Below, piece by piece: positions 46,826-56,360 of a stretch of DNA of 64,000 nt. The first letter of the stretch is position 1. Each line of letters begins with the position of its first letter. Below the pieces are notes generated by a model. It had not been told where the DNA came from and searched no databases. It worked only from the letters and a program-made list of their open reading frames with translations. The stretch is taken from positions 126,001 through 190,000 of the forward strand of contig NZ_CP047652.1 in NCBI RefSeq assembly GCF_009906835.1, written 5' to 3'. The stretch comes from Aristophania vespae (GTDB lineage Bacteria > Pseudomonadota > Alphaproteobacteria > Acetobacterales > Acetobacteraceae). Position numbers and translations under genes: made by a program.

Positions 46826-47764
46826 CTAGTCTGAACTGGGGAGGGCTGTGCATCCCTCTGGTGTTCTGTCCCGGAGGAAAGTTGCCAGCTCTTTAAACGA
46901 AGCAGCTCTGGGGTCAGAGGGGCGCCACATCAGGCTCACTGTCCGTTTAGCCTCGGCATTTTTAATGGGGCGTACAGAAACCAAATTTTGCAATTCTGAA
47001 CGATGTTTTAGCGCAAGACGTGGAATAAGAGAAAATCCTTCTCCTGCTCCTATCATATGCCAAAGCATTTCTAGGCTTGTGGCCAGACGCTGTTCTTGAG
47101 GTCGAAAATCTGTTGGGCAGATGGAAAGAGCTTGTTCACGCAAACAGTGACCATCTTCAAGTAAGAGAAGGTCTGGCCTTGCCAAGTCTTTTAGCGTGAT
47201 AATTTCTTTGCGTGCTAATTCGTGATCATGCGGAAAGACGGCTAAAAAAGGCTCTTCAAATAACGTACTTTGCTCAAAATGAGACGTTAAGTTTGTTGGT
47301 GCCATAATAGCCAGGTCAAGCTCACCCTGGCGCAAGGCATTAACAAGATTTTCGGTTGTTAATTCACTTAGTCTTAAACTGAGCTGCGTATAGGATTCGC
47401 GTAATCCGGGCAGCAATGAAGGGATATAATAAGGTCCTATTGTTGGAATAACGCCTATGTGGAGTAATCCATCAAGTGGTCCCGTATAAGCGCGGGCCAC
47501 TTCTAGCAGCCTACGGGCAGAGGCAAGAACTTCACGTGCCAGACCAATTAACCTTTCCCCATCTGGAGTAGGCGCTACATGACGTCGTGTGCGCTCGAAA
47601 AGCGTGACATTGAGTAAAAATTCAAGCTTGCGTACTTGCTCGGATAAGCCAGCCTGGCTGACACCACAACGTTCTGCTGCACGAGAAAAGTTGCGTAAAT
47701 CATCTACAGCAACCACATATTCAATATCCCGGAGGGATAAACCAGAGAGTGGAACATAGGACAT
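46826..47764 (-). CDS. oxyR: Hydrogen-peroxide-sensing LysR-type regulator OxyR
   Basis: 312 aa. The N-terminal winged helix reads LSLRDIEYVVAVDDLRNFSRAA then GVSQAGLSEQVRKLE. The regulatory domain contains the redox pair C207 and C216 in GHCLREQALSIC, the same eight-residue spacing as the OxyR disulfide switch, which separates it from other LysR proteins. Divergent from ahpC, its expected main target. A dyad with LysR spacing lies between them. The C-terminus ends TPEGCTALPSSD. Confidence 0.92.
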   Translation of the reverse strand: MSYVPLSGLSLRDIEYVVAVDDLRNFSRAAERCGVSQAGLSEQVRKLEFLLNVTLFERTRRHVAPTPDGERLIGLAREVLASARRLLEVARAYTGPLDGLLHIGVIPTIGPYYIPSLLPGLRESYTQLSLRLSELTTENLVNALRQGELDLAIMAPTNLTSHFEQSTLFEEPFLAVFPHDHELARKEIITLKDLARPDLLLLEDGHCLREQALSICPTDFRPQEQRLATSLEMLWHMIGAGEGFSLIPRLALKHRSELQNLVSVRPIKNAEAKRTVSLMWRPSDPRAASFKELATFLRDRTPEGCTALPSSD

Positions 47765-47861
47765 GGTTTTTAAATAGGGTGTCTTATCTTGAAGGGGAAG
47801 GGGATGGCCACCACTTCTTATAAACCTTCTATTAAAGACGGTATAGGGTACAGAGTCGTAT

Positions 47862-47882
47862 CTTGACAGTTAACGTCTCAAG
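47862..47882. promoter_or_regulatory. LysR-type (T-N11-A) dyad in the oxyR-ahpC intergenic region
   Basis: CTTGA-N11-TCAAG, a symmetrical LysR-type box, 66 bases before the ahpC start at 47948. It includes TTGACA, which would be a good -35 hexamer. A second dyad, GTTCC-CTTTA-GGAAC at 47885-47899, lies just downstream. OxyR is the natural candidate binder; the classical ATAG-N7-CTAT repeats of E. coli OxyR sites were not found. Confidence 0.55.
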
Positions 47883-47947
47883 TTGTTCCCTTTAGGAACG
47901 TTCGCTGTGTCGCAACGTTGTTCATCTTTTTAACAAGGAGAGTAGCA

Positions 47948-48514
47948 ATGCCTGCTATTGGTTCCCAGGTAAAATCTTTTAAGGCAGAAGCCTTTCATAA
48001 TGGTAAATTTATTACAGTTTCTGACGCTGATTTGCGTGGAAAATGGTCTGTCGTGTTCTTTTACCCAGCAGATTTCACATTTGTCTGCCCTACAGAGCTC
48101 GAAGATCTAGCTGATCATTATGAAACATTTAAGAAACTCGGCGTGGAAATCTATTCTGTTTCTACAGACAAGCATTTCACCCACAAAGCATGGCATGATA
48201 CATCCCCAGCTATTGGCAAAGTAAAATATGTCATGGTGGGTGACCCAGCTGGCGTTATCGCGCAGAATTTCGACGTTCTTATCAATGATGGTAGCCATCT
48301 TGCTGAGCGCGGTACGTTCTTGATCGACCCAGAAGGTCGCATCCAGTACATCGAAATTACATCTGGTGGCGTTGGTCGTAGCGCTACAGAATTGCTTGAT
48401 AAAGTCCGTGCAGCACAATATGTAGCTTCTCATCCAGGTGAAGTTTGCCCTGCAAAATGGAAAGAAGGCGATACAACCTTATCACCATCACTTGACCTTA
48501 TCGGCAAGATCTAA
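47948..48514 (+). CDS. ahpC: Alkyl hydroperoxide reductase subunit C (2-Cys peroxiredoxin)
   Basis: 188 aa from ATG 47948, chosen because AAGGAG at 47936-47941 precedes it; upstream in-frame codons lack a ribosome site. It reduces hydrogen peroxide, organic peroxides and peroxynitrite. Peroxidatic C47 sits in DFTFVCPTE and resolving C167 in GEVCPAKW, with the C-terminal tail of a typical 2-Cys enzyme. AhpF, encoded next, recycles it. A strong terminator separates ahpC from ahpF, so AhpC is probably made in excess over the reductase. Divergent from oxyR. Confidence 0.97.
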   Translation: MPAIGSQVKSFKAEAFHNGKFITVSDADLRGKWSVVFFYPADFTFVCPTELEDLADHYETFKKLGVEIYSVSTDKHFTHKAWHDTSPAIGKVKYVMVGDPAGVIAQNFDVLINDGSHLAERGTFLIDPEGRIQYIEITSGGVGRSATELLDKVRAAQYVASHPGEVCPAKWKEGDTTLSPSLDLIGKI

Positions 48515-48556
48515 GCTTAGTTTCTAAGCTTTCGTGGGTGGCTTAAACCACACACG

Positions 48557-48595
48557 AAAAGGGCGTGCCGCTGGGGAGTTGGCACGCCCTTTTTT
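48557..48595 (+). terminator. Terminator/attenuator between ahpC and ahpF
   Basis: AAAAGGGCGTGCC pairs with GGCACGCCCTTTT, a nearly perfect 13-bp stem with an 11-base loop and a following T-run. Some read-through is expected, since no separate ahpF promoter is evident. Confidence 0.88.
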
Positions 48596-48646
48596 CGCTG
48601 TGTCTAATATGGGGAGTGGCCATTCCCCAATTTTTCCGAGGTAAAA

Positions 48647-50212
48647 ATGCTGACTGATGACCTAAAAATACAATTAAGAGGCTATCTCCAACATATTCGG
48701 CAGAACATTTCGCTCGAGTCGTCCCTTGGAGATGACTCAAAATCAGTCGAAATGCGTAATTTTCTTATAGAAATTTCCGAACTCTCTGACAAGATAATTT
48801 TTAAAGAAGGCGGTACAAACAAGCACCGTCCGTCTTTTGACATTAAACGTGACAGAACGGATATAGGGGTTACTTTTGCAGGTATTCCCTTAGGCCACGA
48901 ATTTTCGTCTCTCATTTTGGCGCTCTTACAGGTTGGAGGGCATCCGCCTAAAATTGAAGAGGCCCAAAAAGAGCGCATTCTTTCGCTGACAGGTAGCTAT
49001 CATTTTGAGACCTATTTCTCGCTTTCTTGTCATAACTGCCCAGACGTTGTGCAGGCTCTCAACACAATAAGCGTCTTAAATCCGGCAATTCGTCACACAG
49101 CTATTGATGGTGGGCTATTTCCTCAAGAAGTAGAAGAGCGTGATATACGGTCTGTGCCACAGGTCTTTCTAAATGGAGAACCTTTCTCCACAGGCCGGAT
49201 GGATATTGAGCAAATTCTAGCTAAAATTGACTCTGCCGGGATTGCTCGTGCTGTTGAGTCTCTTAATGATGAGGCTCCATTTGATACCCTTGTTGTGGGG
49301 TCTGGTCCAGCCGGGGCAGCAGCAGCGATTTATGTCGCGCGTAAAGGGTTGCGTACAGGCATAGTGGCAGAGCGTTTTGGTGGCCAGGTCGTAGACACAT
49401 CTGGGATTGAGAATTTTATCTCTGTGCCAGAGACTGAGGGCCCTCTTCTAGCTCAGAATTTAGAGCAGCATGTGCGTCGTTATGATATTCGCATTATGGG
49501 GTCGCAACGTGCAGCGCAGTTGGTTCCTGCCAAAGAAGAGGGTGCCTTACACGAGGTCATTTTGGAAAATGGCGCTCATTTAAAGGCACGTACTATCATT
49601 ATAGCGACAGGGGCCCGTATCCGCTCTCTTAATGTCCCGGGTGAAGATGACTACCGGACACGTGGCGTTGCTTATTGCCCTCACTGTGATGGTCCTTTCT
49701 TTAAAGGACGCTCTATTGCTGTTGCTGGAGGAGGAAATAGCGGCGTTGAAGCGGCTATTGATCTGGCGGGAATCGTGTCTCACGTCACGTTGTTGCAGCG
49801 TAGTTCGGTTCTCAAAGCTGACCAGGTGTTACAGGATAAACTTAAAACCATGCCTAATGTAACGGTTATTAAAAACGCCGTGACGCAGAAAATCGTGGGT
49901 GATGGTAAAAAAATGTCTGGTTTGGTCTGGAAGAATAAAGAAGACGGCTCTGAGCAACAGCTCGACGTCGAAGGCCTATTTGTCCAGATCGGTCTGGATC
50001 CAAACTCTGACTGGGTCAAAAACGTTTTAGAGATTTCCCCAGCCGGTGAGATTGTGATTGATGAGCGATGCCGCACAACGGTTCCAGGTATTTTTGCCGC
50101 TGGTGACGTCACAACAGTGCCTTATAAGCAAATTGTCATAGCGGTAGGTGAAGGTGCGAAGGCAGCATTATCAGCCTTTGATTATATGATTCGCGTACCT
50201 CACAAAAGTTAA
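48647..50212 (+). CDS. ahpF: Alkyl hydroperoxide reductase subunit F (flavin disulfide reductase)
   Basis: 521 aa FAD enzyme that transfers electrons from NADH to AhpC. The N-terminal tandem thioredoxin-like domain has the disulfide SCHNCPDVV. The FAD domain starts [17 protein letters not shown]. The second redox pair is [10 protein letters not shown], and NAD binding is in [15 protein letters not shown]. The C-terminus [19 protein letters not shown] is the flavin-binding end. All catalytic Cys residues are intact. Start ATG follows GAGGTAAAA. Located downstream of ahpC, past a terminator-like hairpin. Confidence 0.96.
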   Translation: MLTDDLKIQLRGYLQHIRQNISLESSLGDDSKSVEMRNFLIEISELSDKIIFKEGGTNKHRPSFDIKRDRTDIGVTFAGIPLGHEFSSLILALLQVGGHPPKIEEAQKERILSLTGSYHFETYFSLSCHNCPDVVQALNTISVLNPAIRHTAIDGGLFPQEVEERDIRSVPQVFLNGEPFSTGRMDIEQILAKIDSAGIARAVESLNDEAPFDTLVVGSGPAGAAAAIYVARKGLRTGIVAERFGGQVVDTSGIENFISVPETEGPLLAQNLEQHVRRYDIRIMGSQRAAQLVPAKEEGALHEVILENGAHLKARTIIIATGARIRSLNVPGEDDYRTRGVAYCPHCDGPFFKGRSIAVAGGGNSGVEAAIDLAGIVSHVTLLQRSSVLKADQVLQDKLKTMPNVTVIKNAVTQKIVGDGKKMSGLVWKNKEDGSEQQLDVEGLFVQIGLDPNSDWVKNVLEISPAGEIVIDERCRTTVPGIFAAGDVTTVPYKQIVIAVGEGAKAALSAFDYMIRVPHKS

Positions 50213-50226
50213 GTCACGCATGTTAA

Positions 50227-50250
50227 GGGGCAATAATGAATTATTGCCCC
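50227..50250. terminator. Hairpin between convergent ahpF and Mrr-like gene
   Basis: GGGGCAATAA (50227-50236) pairs perfectly with TTATTGCCCC (50241-50250) around a four-base loop. No T-run on either side, so it is a weak intrinsic terminator or a transcript-end stabiliser. Confidence 0.6.
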
Positions 50251-51114
50251 TCAAAGCAGAGTTTTAGTTGCTAGCGTTTTTTTCTCAGTAAAATTTTGTA
50301 AGTCACGATGATGTAAAAGGTGCACGCCAGTGCTGGCAGCAAGTTGGTGTGCATGACGTGTATAGCGTGAATTTGTTACGACAGCAGCAAGCTGAGCATG
50401 ATGATAGGCACGTGCTGCTATAATTTCCTGTACAGCTCTATTACCGACAGGGCGACTATATAATTTACATTGGACAACCATCATAACACCGTTACGTGTT
50501 GCGATGACGTCTGTACCTTGGTCGCTACCTACAGGTGTAACATATGCCTTCCATCCACTCTGCTTTAAAAGTTCTGCACAAAGTCGCTCATATTCTAATG
50601 GATCCATTTTTGTCGTAACCTGCAAGGCTTTGGCAAAAACAGGAGAACGAGCAGAAGTTTTGTCGTATTTACGGCACTGTCGTTCGATGTAATGCAAGGT
50701 CCTTTTTTCGAAGCGGGGCCAATAAGAAGAGAGTCTTTCTTTTTTCAGAAGTGGAAGAATTTGCGTGTTGCAAAAATAAAGGCATTCTTTGTTCCAGAGC
50801 CTTTTTTGCACCTTGCCATAAGAATCGAGTGTAAGGGATTGTTGCCTTTTGATGGCAAGATTTCCAGCATAATAATGAATAAGCTGTTTTATAAGCCGCC
50901 ATGCTTTACGCTTTTGAGTAAAGCGGTTTGTTATTTTTAGTAAAATGATAAATGCCAGACTTATTAAAGGTAAATCTGGCGGCAAGGTTTTCGTTTCGTA
51001 AAAATAGTTTTTTACAGAAAGACCTAAATTAAAATTATAAAAGTTATAATCATGAGTGAAAAAGAGGAAAAAATAAGCAGTAACTAAAACGAAAAAAAAA
51101 CTCGATATCCTCAT
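50251..51114 (-). CDS. Membrane-anchored Mrr-type restriction endonuclease-fold protein
   Basis: 287 aa. Two hydrophobic N-terminal segments (ISSFFFVLVTAYFFLFF and LPLISLAFIILLKI) suggest anchoring in the inner membrane. A basic linker (about 65-150) is followed by an Mrr-like nuclease domain (about 165-275). It shows PD-(D/E)xK features: GSDQGTDVIA with the Asp, and VVQCKLYSRPVG with the Gln-x-Lys pair. C-terminal VVTNSRYTRHAHQLA is also typical of the Mrr_cat family. No methyltransferase or specificity gene adjoins it. Solitary membrane-tied Mrr proteins are known, but their role (defence or DNA turnover) is unclear. Confidence 0.82.
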   Translation of the reverse strand: MRISSFFFVLVTAYFFLFFTHDYNFYNFNLGLSVKNYFYETKTLPPDLPLISLAFIILLKITNRFTQKRKAWRLIKQLIHYYAGNLAIKRQQSLTLDSYGKVQKRLWNKECLYFCNTQILPLLKKERLSSYWPRFEKRTLHYIERQCRKYDKTSARSPVFAKALQVTTKMDPLEYERLCAELLKQSGWKAYVTPVGSDQGTDVIATRNGVMMVVQCKLYSRPVGNRAVQEIIAARAYHHAQLAAVVTNSRYTRHAHQLAASTGVHLLHHRDLQNFTEKKTLATKTLL

Positions 51115-51184
51115 TGGAAATAATCGTTTCCAATCAATAATTAGGCAATTATGCCCATTTCATATAATAGCATAAAAAGGAGAG

Positions 51185-51259
<75 letters not shown>

Positions 51260-51328
51260 TTCTAAGGGGACGATATACAGAAGAGGGCGCATTCCTGCAA
51301 CGGGCGAAGCAAAATTTTTGCGGCCAGG

Positions 51329-52858
51329 ATGAAGGAAAAGCTTGCAGTGCGGCTAGCTCTGTCGCAAGGAAGAAAGATGTTTGGTAAAGATCGCTTCTAT
51401 AAAGGCTTGTGGAACCACAAGGCAGCTTTTCTTTTTAGAAAGGTCGGTCATCGTCGTGATACAGGTCCCAAGCTTAAACTTTTGGCCTTAGAGGGGCTAA
51501 AAGAATGTCATGGCTGCGGCCTTATTCAAAAAGTGCCTCATCTAAAGCCTGGCCAGGTAGCGGAATGCACGCGTTGCGGGGAGCAACTGGACCGTGAGCG
51601 GCTCACATCGCCAATTATGGCACCTTTGGCTTTTTGTATAACATCAATAGCACTTTATCTGGCTCTTCTGGTTAGCCCGCTTATGACCATTGATATTTAT
51701 GGGCGAGAAAATACAGTTAGTTTATTGAGTGGACCAAAGGAGCTTATCAATCAGGGCTTTAGTCTCATAAGTATTTTAGTACTGTCTGCTTCTGTCCTAA
51801 TGCCTGCAATTGTTCTGACACTTATGATGCTTATCCTTTATGGAATGTGGCACTCGCATAAAGCGCCCCATTGGATAAGACATGTGTTTGCCTGGTATGA
51901 ACGGCTTCGCCCTTGGTCAATGATCGAAGTTTACGTCATTGGTCTTATTGTTGCCTATTCGAAGCTTGTCGATTTAGCAGTGGTGATCTTACAGCCCGGG
52001 GCTTTTCTGCTCGGTGGATTAATGGTTTCTATGGCAGCAATGGATTCTGCATTTAATAGTAAATCCTTCTGGAAGCGTTTCCCCGTCCCTCAAGAAGATC
52101 AGATCCTCTGTAAGGAAGATGGCGACTCTTCAGAAAATGTAACTTCTGACGCGTTATTGCTGCAAAGCGATAATATGGTCTCATGTACATGCTGCCACAC
52201 CGTTTTTCTGGCAGAAAAAACTGTTTTGCCAGAAGATGACATGGGAAACTGCATGCGCTGTGGCGAAATTTTGCGCAGAAGAAAATATAAAAGTATCGAA
52301 GCCTCTCTGTGTTTTTTAGTAGCTGCATTTATTTTTTATATACCAGCTAACATGCTGCCTATTATGACTTATGTAAGAGTAGGACAGGGGCAACCAAATA
52401 CAATTCTGAGTGGTGTGAAGGAGTTGTGGGAGTCAGGATTATATTCCTTGGCGCTTCTGGTTCTTTTTGCCAGCATAACGATTCCGGTGGCAAAAATAGG
52501 CGCCCTGGCAATAATGCTATATTGTGAAACACGTAAAAAAGCCTGGCATTTAAACGGCCTAACAAAACTTTATCGTTTTGTATGTTTTATAGGGCGTTGG
52601 TCGATGATTGATGTCTTTATGATCTCAATTTTAGTGGCCATTGTCAGGTTCTCTTTCCTGGCCCATGTTACGGCCGATCCTGGTGTCGTGTTTTTTGCTC
52701 TTGTTGTTGTTTTGACGATCTTTGCGGCCGACCTTTATGATCCTCGTGGTTTATGGGATGCAGCAGGTTATAATGGTGCTTTAATGAAGAGCAGAAGAAA
52801 AGCTGATAATTCACACCCTTATACAAAAAGAAAAGATATGGAGTCTGAAAGCGCGTGA
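51329..52858 (+). CDS. pqiA: Paraquat-inducible protein A (PqiA), inner-membrane
   Basis: 509 aa as a maximum. An ATG at 51377 preceded by AAGGAAG is a good alternative start and would give 493 aa. Two homologous halves each carry a zinc-ribbon-like pair of CxxC motifs (ECHGCGLIQ with ECTRCGEQL; SCTCCHTVF with NCMRCGEIL) followed by four hydrophobic helices. PqiA works with the MCE protein PqiB and lipoprotein PqiC in inter-membrane lipid transport and envelope stress resistance. Its stop overlaps the GTG start of pqiB by four bases. Confidence 0.92.
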   Translation: MKEKLAVRLALSQGRKMFGKDRFYKGLWNHKAAFLFRKVGHRRDTGPKLKLLALEGLKECHGCGLIQKVPHLKPGQVAECTRCGEQLDRERLTSPIMAPLAFCITSIALYLALLVSPLMTIDIYGRENTVSLLSGPKELINQGFSLISILVLSASVLMPAIVLTLMMLILYGMWHSHKAPHWIRHVFAWYERLRPWSMIEVYVIGLIVAYSKLVDLAVVILQPGAFLLGGLMVSMAAMDSAFNSKSFWKRFPVPQEDQILCKEDGDSSENVTSDALLLQSDNMVSCTCCHTVFLAEKTVLPEDDMGNCMRCGEILRRRKYKSIEASLCFLVAAFIFYIPANMLPIMTYVRVGQGQPNTILSGVKELWESGLYSLALLVLFASITIPVAKIGALAIMLYCETRKKAWHLNGLTKLYRFVCFIGRWSMIDVFMISILVAIVRFSFLAHVTADPGVVFFALVVVLTIFAADLYDPRGLWDAAGYNGALMKSRRKADNSHPYTKRKDMESESA

Positions 52859-54522
52859 GTGATTCAAACACAGAAGATAAGATTTCATCTTCTACAAATC
52901 CCAAAGCTAAAGTCAGACCCACCCGTTTTTCAGTCCTTTGGGTCATTCCTATTATAGCGATCATTGTATCAGCTTCGTTAGCATGGCGGCATTTTGTCAC
53001 TCAGGGGCCTGTCATTACGATTTCTTTCGATACAGCTGATGGTATTGTTCCGGGCCAAACACAGGTTAAAAATAAGGCTGTTACCTTAGGTGTTGTGCAG
53101 GGCGTTAGCCTTAGCTCCGATATGAGTCATGCTGATGTTACGGTGCAGATGAAAGGTGAAAGTTCGCGTTATCTTTCGCCTAAGACACGTTTTTGGGTCG
53201 TACGCCCACGTATTAACGGCACTAGCATTACAGGTTTAGAAACAGTCATTTCAGGTGCGTATATTGCCCTGGATCCAGGTCCTAACAGAGGCCCCTTTGA
53301 AAGTCATTTTAAAGGGCTGGAAACCCCTCCAGGGCTCCGCTCTGATCAGCCCGGTTCAAGTTTTTGGCTGGTATCACCTACCTTAGAGTCACTCGGGTCA
53401 GGGGCTCCAGTTTTCTTTCGTGATCTGCCTGTAGGCGAGGTTTTGGGATATACTATGCCTCCCGGTGGCGTAGGGCCAATTTTATTGCAGGTTTTTGTTC
53501 GTAAGCCCTATGATAAATATTTAAAAACTGACAGCCGATTTTGGAATGTTTCAGGTCTGCAAGTAGGTGTTGGAGCAGGTGGTTTAAAAATACATCTTCA
53601 GTCCATTCAGACACTTTTTTCCGGTGGCGTTGCTTTCGGGCGGCCCATAGGTCATTTCGATAGCGCTGCAACATCAGCGGAACCTAACTCTGTATTTCGT
53701 TTATATGGAAGCAAGGTCGAGGCTGAGAATAGCCGTTATCATCAAAAACTACGCCTTGCCATGTATGTTGATACTTCCGTGGGTAATTTGACCGAGGGAA
53801 GCAAGGTAACAATGTTTGGCCTGCAAGTGGGAATCGTAACAGGTGTGCACTTACAGCTAGAAGATTCTCATCATGGCCCGCGTGTGCGTGTTGATATGGA
53901 AGTAGAGCCTGAGCGTGTTGTTTCTGTAGAAACTGGTAAAGAAAATTATAGCCGCAAGGTCCTTAGTGATTTCGTCAAAAGAGGGATGCGGGCTTCAATT
54001 CAGAATGTAAGCTTCCTTACGGGCGAGGCCATGGTAACTTTGAGCTTCTCTCGTAACAATAAACCAGGCCAATGGGTCGAAGAGGATGGCGTTATCATTC
54101 TTCCAAGCGATCCAGGTGGTATGGATGGAATCATACAATCTGTTTCCTCCATTGCAGACAAGCTTTCAAATATGCCGCTTACACAGATGGGAGAGAATAT
54201 TAATAATCTCTTAGCCCATACTGATAAAAGGGTGCGTAGCCCAGAAGTAACGCGTTCTATGGTTGCTTTAAGAGGGTCCTTGCAGGCACTTAATAATTTG
54301 CTTGATCAAGCGGATGAAGATCTACCTGCTCTTAATGACAATGTGCAAAAAACCTTAACTCAGGCTCAAGGTCTATTGAAAAATTACGGAGGAGATGAAG
54401 ATTTCCATCGTAATCTTAAAACATTGGTTGCCCGTTTATCGCAAATGTCTCGTTCTTTGCGTTTGACAGCCGATTATATAGATCATCATCCTTCTTCATT
54501 GATTACGGGGCGTAAGAAATGA
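52855..54522 (+). CDS. pqiB: MCE-domain intermembrane transport protein PqiB
   Basis: 555 aa. One N-terminal membrane helix (FSVLWVIPIIAIIVSASLAW) is followed by three MCE (MlaD-like) domains: GPVITISFDTADGIVPGQTQ; SSFWLVSPTLESLGSGAPV with a neighbouring strand-rich segment; and LRLAMYVDTSVGNLTEGSKV. The C-terminal portion is a long helical region that in PqiB forms a syringe-like tunnel across the periplasm. GTG start overlapping the pqiA stop; the stop overlaps the start of pqiC by four bases. Three tightly coupled genes indicate one complex. Confidence 0.92.
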   Translation: MSDSNTEDKISSSTNPKAKVRPTRFSVLWVIPIIAIIVSASLAWRHFVTQGPVITISFDTADGIVPGQTQVKNKAVTLGVVQGVSLSSDMSHADVTVQMKGESSRYLSPKTRFWVVRPRINGTSITGLETVISGAYIALDPGPNRGPFESHFKGLETPPGLRSDQPGSSFWLVSPTLESLGSGAPVFFRDLPVGEVLGYTMPPGGVGPILLQVFVRKPYDKYLKTDSRFWNVSGLQVGVGAGGLKIHLQSIQTLFSGGVAFGRPIGHFDSAATSAEPNSVFRLYGSKVEAENSRYHQKLRLAMYVDTSVGNLTEGSKVTMFGLQVGIVTGVHLQLEDSHHGPRVRVDMEVEPERVVSVETGKENYSRKVLSDFVKRGMRASIQNVSFLTGEAMVTLSFSRNNKPGQWVEEDGVIILPSDPGGMDGIIQSVSSIADKLSNMPLTQMGENINNLLAHTDKRVRSPEVTRSMVALRGSLQALNNLLDQADEDLPALNDNVQKTLTQAQGLLKNYGGDEDFHRNLKTLVARLSQMSRSLRLTADYIDHHPSSLITGRKK

Positions 54523-55162
54523 CCATCACAACTTCTTTTCGTACCCTGTTTAAGACAAGGCTACGCAAATCAGCGTTAGGTCTCTTGTCTCTTTCGACAG
54601 GGCTAGGGGCTATAGGCTTATTGAGCGGCTGTAGTAGTGTAGAGCCGCGTTTTTATAGTTTAGCACCTATTTCTGGCTCAATTCCCACCCAGTTTTCAAT
54701 GCCGTCCAAGGGTAGTATCGAAGTTCACACGGCCTCAGTGCCGTTGAGATTAGACCGCGATAGAATTGTGCAAGGAAGAGAGCGTTACCGTCTAAAATTG
54801 GCTGACGCAGCCTCATGGAGTGAACCATTGGGGATATGCTGACACAAACTTTAGTCTCAGATATAGCGCAGAGACTGCCAAACCGTGTAGTTTTTGCACA
54901 AAATCAGTTTGTAGCGCTTGAGCCTACAGACTTTGTTGATCTTGCAGTGCAAAATTTTGAACAAGACGAAAATGGTTATGCCGTGATTAACGGTGTAATC
55001 TCGGTTGAGCAAAAACGTTCACCGCAAAATAGTGCTACAAGTTTGCCTTTTCATTGGGTTTCTCCTCAACCAGTATCAGCTGACCCACAAGCTTTAGTTG
55101 CAGCCCTAAGTGAAGGGGTGGGAGTTATTGCTGATCAGGCTGTGAATTTACTCCAGCAGTGA
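54519..55162 (+). CDS. pqiC: PqiC lipoprotein (ABC-type transport auxiliary family), frame broken once
   Basis: About 214 aa after correction. The signal peptide has the lipobox LLSGC, followed by SSVEPRFYSLAPISGS, the family start. The frame is lost in GGGG at 54830-54833. One extra G yields SWSEPLGDMLTQTLVSDIAQ, joining two halves that otherwise look like separate short genes. PqiC sits on the outer membrane and completes the PqiABC lipid-transport system. Downstream lies the terminator of the convergent nusG gene. Confidence 0.88.
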
Positions 55163-55183
55163 AATTTTAATAAAAAAGCACAT

Positions 55184-55215
55184 AAAAAAACCCATCTCGC
55201 AAAAGCGGGATGGGT
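55184..55215 (-). terminator. Terminator of secE-nusG
   Basis: On the minus strand, ACCCATCCCGC pairs with GCGAGATGGGT (one wobble pair) around TTTT, followed by seven T. It lies 27 bases after the nusG stop codon. Confidence 0.85.
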
Positions 55216-55241
55216 CAATAAACGCGTCTTTTTATAAAATC

Positions 55242-55772
55242 TTACAGTTTTTCAACCTGGTTATAGTCAAGGTCCACAGGAGTAGAACGACCAAAGATTG
55301 AAACGCTGACTTTTAGACGTTGATGTTCCGTATCGACTTCCTCAACACTACCATTGAAGGACGTGAAAGGACCATCGGAAACCCGGATTTGCTCGCCCAC
55401 TTCAAAAGTAAGACTTGAACGTGGACTTTCAATGCCCTCTTGTGCCTGCTGTAAAATACGCTTGGCTTCGGCATTGGTAATGGGCGTAGGCTTGTTACGC
55501 GTGCCCAAAAAGCCTGTCACTTTGGGTGTATCTTTTACAAGATGCCATGCCTGATCAGTGAGTTCCATTTTAATAAGAACATACCCAGGAAAGAACTTGC
55601 GCTCGGCATTCACTTTACGGCCGCGGCGCACTTCAGTCACTTCTTCTGACGGAACAAGCACTTCTTCAAAATGGTCTTCTAACCCTTTTTTTGCTGCCTG
55701 TTCGCGTATGTGCTCGGCGATTTTCTTTTCAAACCCCGAATAGACATGCACAACGTACCAACGTTTAGCCAT
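55242..55772 (-). CDS. nusG: Transcription termination/antitermination protein NusG
   Basis: 176 aa, standard length. The NGN domain starts [20 protein letters not shown], with [13 protein letters not shown] and [14 protein letters not shown]. The C-terminal KOW domain reads [19 protein letters not shown], ending LDYNQVEKL. It binds RNA polymerase to raise processivity and links it to Rho or the ribosome. It follows secE by nine bases, as usual, but a terminator follows at once, so the ribosomal protein genes rplKAJL are not downstream here. Confidence 0.97.
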   Translation of the reverse strand: MAKRWYVVHVYSGFEKKIAEHIREQAAKKGLEDHFEEVLVPSEEVTEVRRGRKVNAERKFFPGYVLIKMELTDQAWHLVKDTPKVTGFLGTRNKPTPITNAEAKRILQQAQEGIESPRSSLTFEVGEQIRVSDGPFTSFNGSVEEVDTEHQRLKVSVSIFGRSTPVDLDYNQVEKL

Positions 55773-55781
55773 TGAGTGCTC

Positions 55782-56036
55782 TTAGCCTCCGACACCAAAA
55801 AGTCCGCGGATACCAAGACCTATCACTTGGTCCACAATGAAAAAGAAAATACAGGTGATCGCCACCATAACAAGTACTGCACCTGTCGTGACGATAGTAT
55901 TACGGCGTGTGGGCCACGTAACACGTCGCGCTTCAGCGCGTACATCCGCAAAATATTTGATTAGGTTAAAACTTGAACCTCTGGGGGCCGGAGGCATTTT
56001 CCGGGAATCGCCTTTCGGATTACTCACCGACACCAT
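55782..56036 (-). CDS. secE: Preprotein translocase subunit SecE
   Basis: 84 aa. A short cytoplasmic N-terminus leads to the conserved amphipathic helix YFADVRAEARRVTWPTRRNT, then one membrane helix (TTGAVLVMVAITCIFFFIVDQ). This is the single-helix form of SecE that clamps SecY. It lies between tRNA-Trp and nusG on the same strand, the conserved alphaproteobacterial order. Confidence 0.95.
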   Translation of the reverse strand: MVSVSNPKGDSRKMPPAPRGSSFNLIKYFADVRAEARRVTWPTRRNTIVTTGAVLVMVAITCIFFFIVDQVIGLGIRGLFGVGG

Positions 56037-56096
56037 AATCCTCGAATTCTAAATAAATCTAAAGCGGGGGACTTCGCCCAAAAATTTGGGAGAAAG

Positions 56097-56173
56097 TGGC
56101 AGGGGTGGAGGGTCTCGAACCCGCAACCTCCGGTTTTGGAGACCGGCACTCTAGCCAATTGAGCTACACCCCT
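56097..56173 (-). tRNA. tRNA-Trp (anticodon CCA)
   Basis: Minus strand: acceptor AGGGGTG/CACCCCT, anticodon stem CCGGT/ACCGG around CTCCAAA, T arm GCGGG-TTCGAGA-CCCTC-like, 3' GCCA encoded. Directly upstream of secE. Confidence 0.95.
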
Positions 56174-56360
56174 TTAATCGAATCGTAGAAGATACACCCG
56201 AAGGCTAACCCCAAACGACGATGGGCGAAAAAAAGAATGAATAGAGAATAAAGTCAAGCCCCTTAAAGCTAATTCTTTGAAAAAACGTTTATTTTTATTT
56301 CTTGAAGGGAAAAGTGCTTGCCAAAACATTTGGTTTTGGTTTATGGAAGCAACCAATTAA

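Noticed and set aside
47820..47850. E. coli-type OxyR site (CTAT ... ATAG) before ahpC
   Set aside because: The two tetramers are ten bases apart instead of seven and the other two are missing.
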